This document shows positions 1 through 7,745 of a stretch of DNA of 64,000 nt, one piece after another. Position 1 is the first letter of the stretch. Each line of letters starts with the position of its first letter. The notes beneath the pieces were generated by a model. The model was not told the DNA's origin, made no database searches, and worked only from the letters and a program-made list of their open reading frames with translations. The position numbers and the translations under genes are program-made. The stretch is taken from the NCBI GenBank assembly GCA_035495555.1, contig DATJFQ010000110.1, positions 1 to 64,000 of the forward strand. Reading direction: 5' to 3'. The stretch comes from DATJFQ01 sp035495555. GTDB lineage: Bacteria > Acidobacteriota > Vicinamibacteria > Vicinamibacterales > 2-12-FULL-66-21.

Positions 1-1
1 A

Positions 2-1453
2 CCGTTGGGCACCGCCGGGAAAGGTTCCTGGCTTGTGTCTGCGCGCCAGTCATACCTCGACTTCCTGGTCCATCACCTCACATCCGAAGCCCTGTCGTTC
101 GGCTTCACCGACGCGCAGGCAAAGCTCGCGTACGACGTGACGCCCCGCCAGCACGTGAGCTTGACGATGATCGGCGGACGGTCGCGATTCGACAACGACC
201 CGGAGCGAAAGGGCGCCAACGATATCGGGGTCGGCTTGAATCGATCGGCGGTCGCCGTGGGCACGTGGCGCTGGTCCGATGGCAGCCGGACCGTGACGCA
301 GCGTGTCCTGGCCGCCTTCAACCGTTATCGGAACGAGAATCCATCGTCCGCTGATCTCGATCGCGGCGGCGAGCGGCAGTTCGGGTATCGCATCGACGCG
401 ACGTCGGCGCTCTCGTCGCGGCTGCTGGCGGAAGCGGGCGCCGCGCTCGGTCACGACACCGCCGACAATACGCGGCTTGCACCCGTTCGGGGCGTGCCAC
501 AGGTGTTCGATGACTACAGCGGACGCGCGATAGAAGGCGGCGGCTACTTCGACGTGAAGTGGACCGCCGCGCACGGTGCCGTCCTCTCGCCCGGCATTCG
601 GGCGGACAGGACGACCCTTGCGTCGCAATCCGCGGCGTCGCCGTGGCTGCAGTTCCAAATTCCCGCGTGGCGCGGGCACATCCGCTCCGCCGCCGGGGTC
701 TACACCCAGTTTGCGGCGTTCGACGAGGTCCTGTCGTTCGGCGGAGCGCCGGACCTCGAGCCGCAGCGTGCGCGGGAATACGACGCCGGGTACGAGCACG
801 TGATCGGGTCGTGGTCGCGGGCGTCGGTGACCGCGTACGATCGCGAGATTCCGGATGCCATTCGCCGCGTCGGCTACGAAACGCGCGTGGTCTCAGGACG
901 AGTGGTCGCGGGCAACATCACCGCCGCCTACGAGAACCGCGTGTCGTCGACCTCGCGCGGTGTTGAACTCGTCTTCGAGCGCCGCGTCCCACGCGGCGTG
1001 TCGGGGTGGCTTTCTTATTCGTACTCCCGGACCCGTGATGCCGACATGCGCACGGGCGAACAGTTCTGGGGTGACGCCGATCAGCGGCACACCTTCAACG
1101 CGTACGGCGCGATCCGCCGATCCGAGAAAGCCAGCTTCGTCGCCAAGCTCCGTGTCGGAAGCAATTTTCCGATCACGGGCTACGTGACCCGAACCGGATC
1201 CGGCTACGTCGTTACCGATCAACGCAACACCTCCCGGTTGCCCGTCTATGCGCGACTCGATCTACGGGCGAATCGTGCCTTCAGCCTGGGCGCACACCGG
1301 TTGACGCTGTTCGCCGAAGTGCTCAACGTGCTCAATCGGGAAAACGTCCGCTATCAGCCGCCGGCGATCAACTTCTTCACGCGCGCAGCAACGAGGCCGT
1401 TCGATACGATGCTGCCGATCGTCCCGTCGGCGGGCGTCCTGATCGAGTTCTGA
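2..1453 (+). CDS. TonB-dependent receptor, C-terminal part (5' truncated by window)
   Basis: This is the beta-barrel part of an outer-membrane TonB-dependent receptor. The reading frame is open from the first bases, so the signal peptide and most of the plug lie outside the window. The visible 480 or so residues carry the usual barrel landmarks: a GSWLVSARQSYLD stretch after the plug, repeated amphipathic strands, a QRHTFNAYG segment and a RLDLRANRAF segment near the end. The protein finishes with an aromatic outer-membrane insertion signal (GVLIEF). It ends 10 bp before the M20 peptidase gene, which has a strong ribosome site, so the two are probably one operon for importing and cleaving a peptide. 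The substrate cannot be read from the sequence. Confidence 0.88.
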   Translation, partial: PLGTAGKGSWLVSARQSYLDFLVHHLTSEALSFGFTDAQAKLAYDVTPRQHVSLTMIGGRSRFDNDPERKGANDIGVGLNRSAVAVGTWRWSDGSRTVTQRVLAAFNRYRNENPSSADLDRGGERQFGYRIDATSALSSRLLAEAGAALGHDTADNTRLAPVRGVPQVFDDYSGRAIEGGGYFDVKWTAAHGAVLSPGIRADRTTLASQSAASPWLQFQIPAWRGHIRSAAGVYTQFAAFDEVLSFGGAPDLEPQRAREYDAGYEHVIGSWSRASVTAYDREIPDAIRRVGYETRVVSGRVVAGNITAAYENRVSSTSRGVELVFERRVPRGVSGWLSYSYSRTRDADMRTGEQFWGDADQRHTFNAYGAIRRSEKASFVAKLRVGSNFPITGYVTRTGSGYVVTDQRNTSRLPVYARLDLRANRAFSLGAHRLTLFAEVLNVLNRENVRYQPPAINFFTRAATRPFDTMLPIVPSAGVLIEF

Positions 1454-1463
1454 AGGAGTCGAG

Positions 1464-2966
1464 ATGAGAATTGCGGTACTGCTGATTGCGCTGCTCGCAG
1501 CGTCGGCCCAGGCCGACCTTCGCACGCTGGTGACGTCCTGGCTCGATGGCCACCAGAAGCAGGTGCTCGACGAGCTCGTGCAGCTCCTGTCGATTCCGAA
1601 CGTCGCCGCAGACCATCCGAACATCGGCAGGAATGCGGAGCGGCTCCAACAGATGTTGACCGCACGAGGATTTCGCGCGGAACTGCTCGAGACGGCCGGC
1701 AACCCGCTCGTTTACGGTGACCTCCGCGTTCCGGGCGCGACGCGGACACTCCTGCTGTACTGCCATTACGACGGACAGCCGGTCGATCCTGCCCAATGGA
1801 AGCAGCCGTCCCCGTTTACGCCGGTGCTGCGCCGCGGCCGGCTGGAGGACGGGGCGCCCATCGTCGATTTCGCCTCGGTGACGCGCGTCGATCCGGACTG
1901 GCGGCTGTATGCCCGGTCCGCATCGGACGACAAGGCGCCAATCGTTGCGGTCCTTGCCGCGATTGACGCGCTCAAGAGCGCCGGCCGCGCGCCGTCGTCC
2001 AACATCCGCATCGTGCTGGACGGCGAGGAAGAAGCCAGCTCACCAAGCCTCGTACCCGCCATCGCTCGCTACCGCGACAGATTCCGCGCCGACATGATGA
2101 TCATCCTCGACGGTCCGACGCACCCGAGCGGACGGCCGACGGTCGTCTACGGTGCACGCGGGATCGTGACTGCTGACCTGACCGTCTATGGGCCCGTCAG
2201 CGGCGTTCACAGCGGGAACTACGGCAACTGGATTCCGAATCCGGCACAGCGCCTTGCGGCGTTGCTCGCCTCGATGAAGGACGAAAACGGCCGCGTGAAG
2301 GTCGATGGGTTCTACGACGGCATCGCGCCGCTAGCGGCGGCAGAGAAAGCCATGATCGCGGCCGTGCCGGACGACAGCGCGCAAGTGCTGCGCGCCTTCG
2401 GTGTCGCCGCACCCGAAGCCGCCTTCCCGCAGCTTCAGCAGGCGCTGCAATATCCCACGCTGAACATCCGAGGACTCGTGAGCGCGCACGTCGGGTCCGG
2501 CGCCCGGACGATCATTCCTGACCGCGCGACGGCTGCGCTCGACCTGCGGCTCGTGAAGGAAACCCTTCCCGAAGATCTCGTGAAGAAGCTGCGCGCGCAC
2601 ATCGAGAAGCAGGGATTTCACCTGGTCGATGGCGAGCCCGATGCGGCAACACGCGCGCAGTACTCGCGCATCGCATCCTTGAAGGTGTCCGCCCCGCCGC
2701 TCCGGGCGTTTCGGACGCCGCCAGACGATCCGCAGGCCCGCGCGCTCGTGGCCGCCATCACCGCGGCATATGGCGCGCCTCCCGTGGAACTGCGGACGCT
2801 CGGCGGGACGGTGCCTATCGCGCCGTTCATCCAGGCGGTCGGCTTCCCTGCGGTGCTCGTGCCGCTCGTGAATTTCGACAATAACCAGCATGAAGAAAAC
2901 GAAAACCTGCGGCTCGGGACCTTCTTCGATGGCATCGTCACCGTCGCCGCCTTGCTGGAAATGTGA
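1464..2966 (+). CDS. Secreted M20-family metallopeptidase (dipeptidase-like)
   Basis: This is a zinc aminoacylase/dipeptidase of the M20 family, 500 residues, with a short signal peptide (hydrophobic residues 4-17) that suggests a periplasmic enzyme. The metal and catalytic motifs are in family order: CHYDGQPVDP near residue 110, SASDDKAP near 153, the DGEEEASSP glutamate pair near 190, an ILDGPTHPSG segment near 214 and the C-terminal HEENENLRL near 475. A dimerisation or lid insertion sits between residues about 225 and 390. The start is set by AAGGAG six bases upstream. It directly follows the TonB receptor gene, so hydrolysis of imported peptides is the likely role; the exact specificity is unknown. 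Confidence 0.92.
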   Translation: MRIAVLLIALLAASAQADLRTLVTSWLDGHQKQVLDELVQLLSIPNVAADHPNIGRNAERLQQMLTARGFRAELLETAGNPLVYGDLRVPGATRTLLLYCHYDGQPVDPAQWKQPSPFTPVLRRGRLEDGAPIVDFASVTRVDPDWRLYARSASDDKAPIVAVLAAIDALKSAGRAPSSNIRIVLDGEEEASSPSLVPAIARYRDRFRADMMIILDGPTHPSGRPTVVYGARGIVTADLTVYGPVSGVHSGNYGNWIPNPAQRLAALLASMKDENGRVKVDGFYDGIAPLAAAEKAMIAAVPDDSAQVLRAFGVAAPEAAFPQLQQALQYPTLNIRGLVSAHVGSGARTIIPDRATAALDLRLVKETLPEDLVKKLRAHIEKQGFHLVDGEPDAATRAQYSRIASLKVSAPPLRAFRTPPDDPQARALVAAITAAYGAPPVELRTLGGTVPIAPFIQAVGFPAVLVPLVNFDNNQHEENENLRLGTFFDGIVTVAALLEM

Positions 2967-3086
2967 TCGCGCTGACGATTTTGTGATTTGAGGGTGTCCC
3001 CGAGTGTGAACAGCCGCGCATTTTCGTTCAATTCTGTGCGGTGCGCCGGTTGCAGGCGAGCTTCCGTTTCTCATCAAGATCTCGCT

Positions 3087-4511
3087 ATGGATTTCCGGGA
3101 GTACGCGACAAAAGAGACGGCGGAGCTCGTCGAAAAGCTGGCAAAGGCGGCCTCGGTCGGGGCGCAGGCCGCGGTGCAGCGCGTCGCCGACGAGGCGAAG
3201 GCGCGAATGGACGCGGTGCAGGCGGACCTCAAGGCGCGCACCGATCGCGTCAAGGAACTCGAGGCCGCACACGACGAGTCGCAGCGCAGGCTTCGTGAAG
3301 CGGAATCGACGCACGCAGCCGCGCAGGCGGATCTGAAGAAGAAGCACGACACCGTCCGCGCCGAGCTTCAGACGGCGCGCGACCAGTTCGAGGCGTCGGC
3401 CCGCACCGCAGAAGACAAGCTGCGCGACGAAACGCAGGCGGCGCAGCAGCTCCGCAACCAGGTCGAGGCGCTGCAGCAGAAGCTGCGTGCCGACGCACAG
3501 ACGGCGCAGGCCGCCCAGGAGCAGATTCGCCTCACGGCGCACACGGCGCAGGAGCGGCTCCGGCAGGAGCTGCAGGCGAAGATCGACGCCGCCGTCGCGG
3601 CGCAGGCCCGCGCCGCCGACCTGGCGAAGAGCAATGACGCGCAGCTCCGCGCCGCACGGGCGCAGGTGGAAGCGGCGCGCGCGGAGCTCGAGGCCGCGAA
3701 AGTCGACGCGTCGTCAGCCGACGGGCACCTCGAGCGCCTGCTCGTTGCGTTCGAAACGCTCGCCGGCGCCTCCAACATCACCGACCTGCTCATCGCGCTC
3801 GCCGAAACGCTCGCCGGCGAATTCAAGCGCGTCGCGCTGTTCCGGCTCAAAGGGAACAAGCTGCAAGGTGAATATCAGACCGGGTTCGATCTGAGCACCG
3901 ACGTCGGCAAGGTCGTCATTCCGCTCAGCATGGATTCGCTGCTCGCACGCGCCGTCACGTCCGGCTGCATCGAAACCATGGAGGCCGAGAATCCTGACGC
4001 ACCGAAGGCGCCGTTCGGCGGTTCGCCGTCGTGCGCGCTCGCGCTGCCGGTCGCGGCAGGTGGTGAAACGCTCGGCATCCTGTACGCCGATGACGGCCCG
4101 GATGGGACGACGATGGATCCCGCCGGCGCGCGTGGATTGAAGGGTCGATACGCCGAGCTGCTGCTGCGCCATACCGTCGCTCTTGCGCTGCGCCTGACCG
4201 CGGAGCTGCGCAATCTTGCCGAGCTGCGCGGCCACGCGTCGCGCCTCCTCAATCACGCGGAGGAGATGTACATCGCCGACGTCGAGTCGGGCACGCAGGC
4301 CGCCGATTTGAAGGCCCGGCTGCTCGAGAACGTCGAGTGCGCGCGTCGATTGTACGCACAGCGCGTCGCGATCGAAGGACCCGCCGCCGCCAATCTGCTC
4401 GAAGATCAACTCATCCAGCTCGTGGAGCAGCGCACCGACACACAGTTCGGTCGCGACCTCGCGGCGATCGTAGACGTAGCCGCCGGCGGCCGCCGCGCTG
4501 AGGCTTCCTGA
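3087..4511 (+). CDS. Coiled-coil protein with C-terminal GAF-type domain
   Basis: The product of about 474 residues has a very long alanine/glutamate/lysine/glutamine-rich coiled coil (about residues 10-212) followed by a GAF-like domain (about 215-375) and a short helical tail. I chose the ATG opening MDFREYATKE because upstream in-frame sequence is not protein-like. No signal peptide, membrane segment or output domain is visible, so it probably acts as a cytosolic scaffold or sensor. It lies just upstream of a GAF/PAS histidine kinase, separated by a hairpin array, and may feed into that system. This placement is the only functional hint. Confidence 0.8.
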   Translation: MDFREYATKETAELVEKLAKAASVGAQAAVQRVADEAKARMDAVQADLKARTDRVKELEAAHDESQRRLREAESTHAAAQADLKKKHDTVRAELQTARDQFEASARTAEDKLRDETQAAQQLRNQVEALQQKLRADAQTAQAAQEQIRLTAHTAQERLRQELQAKIDAAVAAQARAADLAKSNDAQLRAARAQVEAARAELEAAKVDASSADGHLERLLVAFETLAGASNITDLLIALAETLAGEFKRVALFRLKGNKLQGEYQTGFDLSTDVGKVVIPLSMDSLLARAVTSGCIETMEAENPDAPKAPFGGSPSCALALPVAAGGETLGILYADDGPDGTTMDPAGARGLKGRYAELLLRHTVALALRLTAELRNLAELRGHASRLLNHAEEMYIADVESGTQAADLKARLLENVECARRLYAQRVAIEGPAAANLLEDQLIQLVEQRTDTQFGRDLAAIVDVAAGGRRAEAS

Positions 4512-4516
4512 AAAGT

Positions 4517-4570
4517 CAATTCCCACGCCCAACTCCCGATAAATCTCGTTTGGGAATTGGGAATTGGGAG
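4517..4570. repeat. Heptad-word inverted repeat, CCCAATT type
   Basis: This spacer array begins 6 nt after the stop of the GAF gene. The left side has CAATTCCCA and CCCAACTCCC; the right side has two runs of TTGGGAA followed by TTGGGAG, so the transcript can fold into an imperfect hairpin. The same word builds the array at 56939-57002. Confidence 0.85.
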
Positions 4571-4628
4571 TAGAACGCTTGACAGCCTCACCCCCGGCTC
4601 CGTACGCTTCGCCCCAAAGGCGCCCGGC

Positions 4629-6203
4629 ATGCGTACTGAGCCGCTTGCGGCAATCAATTCCGTTGCATTGGCGATCGGGCGCTTCGGCTCTGTGCTCGAG
4701 ATGCTGGACTACGCGCTCGAGAAAGTGCTCGAAGTCGTCCAGACCGAAGCCGGCAGCGTCTATCTGCTGGACGACGCTCGCGGTGAGCTGACACTCACGG
4801 TCTCACGAGGGCTGTCCGAATTCGTGCGCCGCGATTTCGACCGCCTGCGGCTCGGAGAGGGGCTGTCCGGCCGCGTCGCGGAGACGGGCGTACCTATCGT
4901 GATCCGCAGCCTCAAGGATGACCCGAGGCTGACCCGCATGGCGGCGCGTGAGGAGGGCTTCCGGGCCTTTGCCTCCGTCCCGCTGCGATCAAGTTTCAAC
5001 ACCTACGGCACCCTCAACATCCACACGCGGGCGGACCGCGAGTTCACCGAGGAGGATGTCCAGCTCCTGACCTCGATGGCGGCGCAGATCGCGCTCGCGG
5101 TGGAAAACGCGCGGCTCTTCCTCGAACTGCAGGCTTCGGAGCAGAAGTTCCGCAGTCTCGTGGAAAACGCCGAAGACCTCATTTACCAGACCGACGCACA
5201 GGGCCATCTCACCTACGTGAACCCCGCCGTTTCGACCCTTCTCGGCCGGGACCCGGCGTCCCTCTGGCAGGCCCGAACGCCGCTCCTGTCGCTCGTCCAC
5301 CCGGAGGACGTCCAGCCGGTGACCGAAGCGCTTGCTCGGATGCTCGACGGTGAAATCATGCGGGCGTTCCAGTTCCGCATGGTGCACGCCGACGGGGAGA
5401 CGTACCGCTGGGTGTCGCAGACGAACGTCCCGATCCGCGACGACGCCGGCAGCATGGCCGGCATGCAGGGGATCGCGCACGATGTCACCGAACGCCGTGC
5501 GATGCAGGAGCAGATCGCACAGGCCGAACGCCTCGCGGATCTCGGACGCATGGCAGCGGGGATCGCGCACGAGATCCGCAATCCGCTCGGCGCGATTGTC
5601 AATTCGGTCAATCTCCTGCGTCGCCCGGGCGTGAATGCCGATCCCAGGCTGATGGAAATCGTCACGGAAGAAGCCGATCGCCTGGACGACATCATCCGCC
5701 AATTCCTGCTGTTCGCCCGGCCGCCCGCGCGGACGCCGCACCCGACGGATCTCGAAACCCTCGTCGCCGATACGATCACGCTGTTCCGCCGCGACGAGCG
5801 GCTGCCGTCGACCGTGCGGCTGGCGGTCAGCCATCCCGGCGAACTCCCCCTTGTGGTCGTCGATGCCAGTCAAATACGGCAGGTGCTGTGGAACCTGCTG
5901 AAGAATGCCGCGGAGGCGACGGAGGCGACGGGAAGCATCGACGTAACGATTCGGCGGGCGGACGAGGCCGCGGCCCTCATCTTGACGATCATCGACGATG
6001 GGCCGGGCGTGACCGATCCCGAACTCATTTTCGAACCCTTCTATACGACGCGCGCGCAGGGCACTGGTCTCGGCCTCGCTGTCGTCGAACGCATCGTCCG
6101 GGATCATGGGGGAACCGTGTCCGTCCGCAACATCGCGGGGCGCGGCGCCTGCTTCGAAGTGGCCCTCCCGATTCCGGGGTGCTCCGCGGGGGTGGTGTCA
6201 TGA
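4629..6203 (+). CDS. GAF-PAS sensor histidine kinase
   Basis: This 524-residue sensor kinase autophosphorylates on histidine and passes phosphate to the regulator encoded next. Domains in order are a GAF domain (about 15-160), a PAS/PAC domain (about 173-295), a HisKA dimerisation domain with the phospho-accepting histidine 314 in AHEIRNPLG, and a HATPase domain (about 405-515) with the N box LWNLLKNAAEA, the G1 box DDGPG and the G2 box GTGLGLA. No membrane segment is visible, so it senses a cytosolic signal. The ATG of MRTEPLAAIN is preferred because the 24 upstream in-frame codons overlap the hairpin array. Its stop overlaps the next start as ATGA. Confidence 0.93.
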   Translation: MRTEPLAAINSVALAIGRFGSVLEMLDYALEKVLEVVQTEAGSVYLLDDARGELTLTVSRGLSEFVRRDFDRLRLGEGLSGRVAETGVPIVIRSLKDDPRLTRMAAREEGFRAFASVPLRSSFNTYGTLNIHTRADREFTEEDVQLLTSMAAQIALAVENARLFLELQASEQKFRSLVENAEDLIYQTDAQGHLTYVNPAVSTLLGRDPASLWQARTPLLSLVHPEDVQPVTEALARMLDGEIMRAFQFRMVHADGETYRWVSQTNVPIRDDAGSMAGMQGIAHDVTERRAMQEQIAQAERLADLGRMAAGIAHEIRNPLGAIVNSVNLLRRPGVNADPRLMEIVTEEADRLDDIIRQFLLFARPPARTPHPTDLETLVADTITLFRRDERLPSTVRLAVSHPGELPLVVVDASQIRQVLWNLLKNAAEATEATGSIDVTIRRADEAAALILTIIDDGPGVTDPELIFEPFYTTRAQGTGLGLAVVERIVRDHGGTVSVRNIAGRGACFEVALPIPGCSAGVVS

Positions 6204-7522
6204 GCCGCCTGCTCGTCGTAGACGATCAGGCAAACGGCAGGCGCTCCATCGCCTTGCTCCTGGAGCAGGACGGCCATAGCGTCGTCGAGAGCAGTTCCGT
6301 CGCGGACGCTCTGCGTCGTGCCGCGAGTGAGCCGTTCGACGTCGTCCTGACGGACGTGCGGATCGACAGCGGCAACGATGGGCTGACCCTCCTGCGCGAA
6401 CTGCGTGCGCACGATCGGGAGGTGCAGGTCGTGCTCGTCACGGCGTTCGGTACGATTGATGACGCCGTCGACGCGATCAAAGCCGGGGCGTACGACTATC
6501 TGACGAAGCCGGTCGATCCGGAGCGGCTGCGCATCACCATTCGTCGCGCGGCAGAGCGCGCGGAGTTGAGCCGCGAGGTCCGGGAGCTGCGCGCCCAGAT
6601 GGATGAACGGGACGAGATCGTCGCGGTCAGCCGGGAGATGCGCCACGTGCTCGACACGATCGCGCAGGTCGCGGCGACCGACAGTACGGTCCTCATTACC
6701 GGCGAAAGCGGCACCGGAAAGGAACTCGTCGCCCGCGCGCTGTACTCGCAGAGCCCGCGGCACGCGTGCCGCTTCGTCCCGATCAATTGCGGCGGTATCG
6801 CCGAAGGTCTGCTCGAGAGCGAGCTGTTCGGCCATCGCAAGGGGGCTTTCACAGGCGCGGTGACGGACAAACGCGGCCTGCTCGAGGAAGCCGACGGCGG
6901 CGTGCTGTTTCTCGACGAAATCGGCGAAATGCCGCTCAGCATGCAGGTGCGCCTTCTGAGGTTTCTCCAGGGCGGCGAGGTGCGGCGGGTCGGCGACACG
7001 ACGACGCGCCGCGTGAACGTGCGGCTGGTCGCCGCGACGCATCGCGAGCTCGAACGCGAAGTCGAAGAGCGCCGGTTCCGGGGCGACTTCTTCTATCGAA
7101 TCAACGTCGTCGGCATCCGCATTCCGCCGCTGCGCGAGCGGACCGATGACATCCCCGCGCTCGCCGGCTTTTTCCTCCGCCGCCATTCGGTGCGGCTGCG
7201 GCGCCCGATGGAGGGCTTCACGGCGGGCGCGATCGAACTGCTCAAAGGGCACCCATGGCCGGGGAACGCGCGGGAACTCGAGAACGCAATCGAGCGCGCC
7301 GTGAACCTTGCGTGCGGTCCCGTGCTGTCGGAAGCGGACCTCCCCGCGTCGGTGTCGCTGCAGGCACAGCCGCGCGCGGGGGGCGCCACGATGGGCGAGC
7401 GCGAACAGTTGCTGTCCGCGCTCGAACAGTCGCGATGGAACCAGAGCCGCGCGGCATCGCGCCTGGGCATGAGCCGCACGACGCTGTGGCGCAAGATGCG
7501 CGAGCACCACCTGAACGCCTGA
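6200..7522 (+). CDS. Sigma-54-dependent response regulator (NtrC type)
   Basis: This 440-residue NtrC-family activator is the evident partner of the upstream histidine kinase. Residues 1-117 form a receiver with the acidic pair VVDD and the phosphorylatable Asp52 in LTDVR. A sigma-54 AAA+ domain (about 140-365) carries the Walker A motif GESGTGKE near 168, the GAFTGA loop that contacts sigma-54 near 215 and the Walker B motif FLDEIGE. A Fis-type helix-turn-helix closes the protein (about 400-436, SRAASRLGMSRTTLWRKM). The start follows the kinase stop with a 4-nt overlap, so the two are translationally coupled. Two strong palindromes and a possible sigma-54 promoter just downstream are candidate targets. 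Confidence 0.95.
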   Translation: MSRLLVVDDQANGRRSIALLLEQDGHSVVESSSVADALRRAASEPFDVVLTDVRIDSGNDGLTLLRELRAHDREVQVVLVTAFGTIDDAVDAIKAGAYDYLTKPVDPERLRITIRRAAERAELSREVRELRAQMDERDEIVAVSREMRHVLDTIAQVAATDSTVLITGESGTGKELVARALYSQSPRHACRFVPINCGGIAEGLLESELFGHRKGAFTGAVTDKRGLLEEADGGVLFLDEIGEMPLSMQVRLLRFLQGGEVRRVGDTTTRRVNVRLVAATHRELEREVEERRFRGDFFYRINVVGIRIPPLRERTDDIPALAGFFLRRHSVRLRRPMEGFTAGAIELLKGHPWPGNARELENAIERAVNLACGPVLSEADLPASVSLQAQPRAGGATMGEREQLLSALEQSRWNQSRAASRLGMSRTTLWRKMREHHLNA

Positions 7523-7523
7523 A

Positions 7524-7590
7524 AGCCAGTAACCAGTCGCCAGTCTCCAGTAGCAATAGCCAGTCACCAGTCGCCAGAAGCCAGTGGGCG
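7524..7590. repeat. Tandem CCAGTNN heptad array
   Basis: Directly after the regulator's stop there are about eight copies of a 7-bp word CCAGTNN in one orientation, with one interruption. The reverse-complement word appears in the right arm of the array at 14967-15055, so the two loci share a word. No clear second arm is present here. Confidence 0.8.
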
Positions 7591-7598
7591 GTGGCGGC

Positions 7599-7639
7599 TG
7601 CAACACTGTGTTGCAACGAACTGTTTCGTGAAACAGTTC
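7599..7639. promoter_or_regulatory. Two adjacent palindromes, probable activator sites
   Basis: The first is a 17-bp palindrome at 7599-7615 (TGCAACAC, central T, GTGTTGCA). The second lies at 7618-7639, with perfect 10-bp arms GAACTGTTTC and GAAACAGTTC around a 2-nt centre. They lie 50-90 bp upstream of a possible -24/-12 element, the usual spacing for an enhancer bound by an NtrC-type dimer. Assignment to the adjacent regulator is inference. Confidence 0.6.
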
Positions 7640-7689
7640 CTCGGTGATGTAAGGAGCCGCCCTGAGAGCGAAGCCCCGCCGATCGACAA

Positions 7690-7705
7690 CGGTATAGGCG
7701 TTGCT
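7690..7705 (+). promoter_or_regulatory. Candidate sigma-54 (-24/-12) promoter
   Basis: A GG (7691-7692) and a TTGC ending at 7704 are separated by the 10 bp expected between the -24 and -12 dinucleotides, and the TTGCT box fits well. The CACG part of the consensus is missing, so the call is weak on sequence alone. Position between activator-like palindromes and the M14 gene supports it. Confidence 0.35.
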
Positions 7706-7741
7706 CTGGCGCCGGGAACCCTGTTCGTCCCGGAGAGCCAG
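7706..7741 (+). promoter_or_regulatory. Leader hairpin just upstream of M14 start
   Basis: CTGGC (7706-7710) pairs with GCCAG (7737-7741), and CCGGG (7712-7716) with CCCGG (7729-7733), leaving a 12-nt loop. The base of the stem is 4 nt from the ATG, so folding could limit ribosome access. Confidence 0.45.
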
Positions 7742-7745
7742 ACCC

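Noticed and set aside
7600..7745. Known riboswitch in the M14 leader (cyclic-di-GMP, fluoride, TPP)
   Set aside because: The conserved cores of these classes are not present when compared by eye; only generic hairpins are seen.
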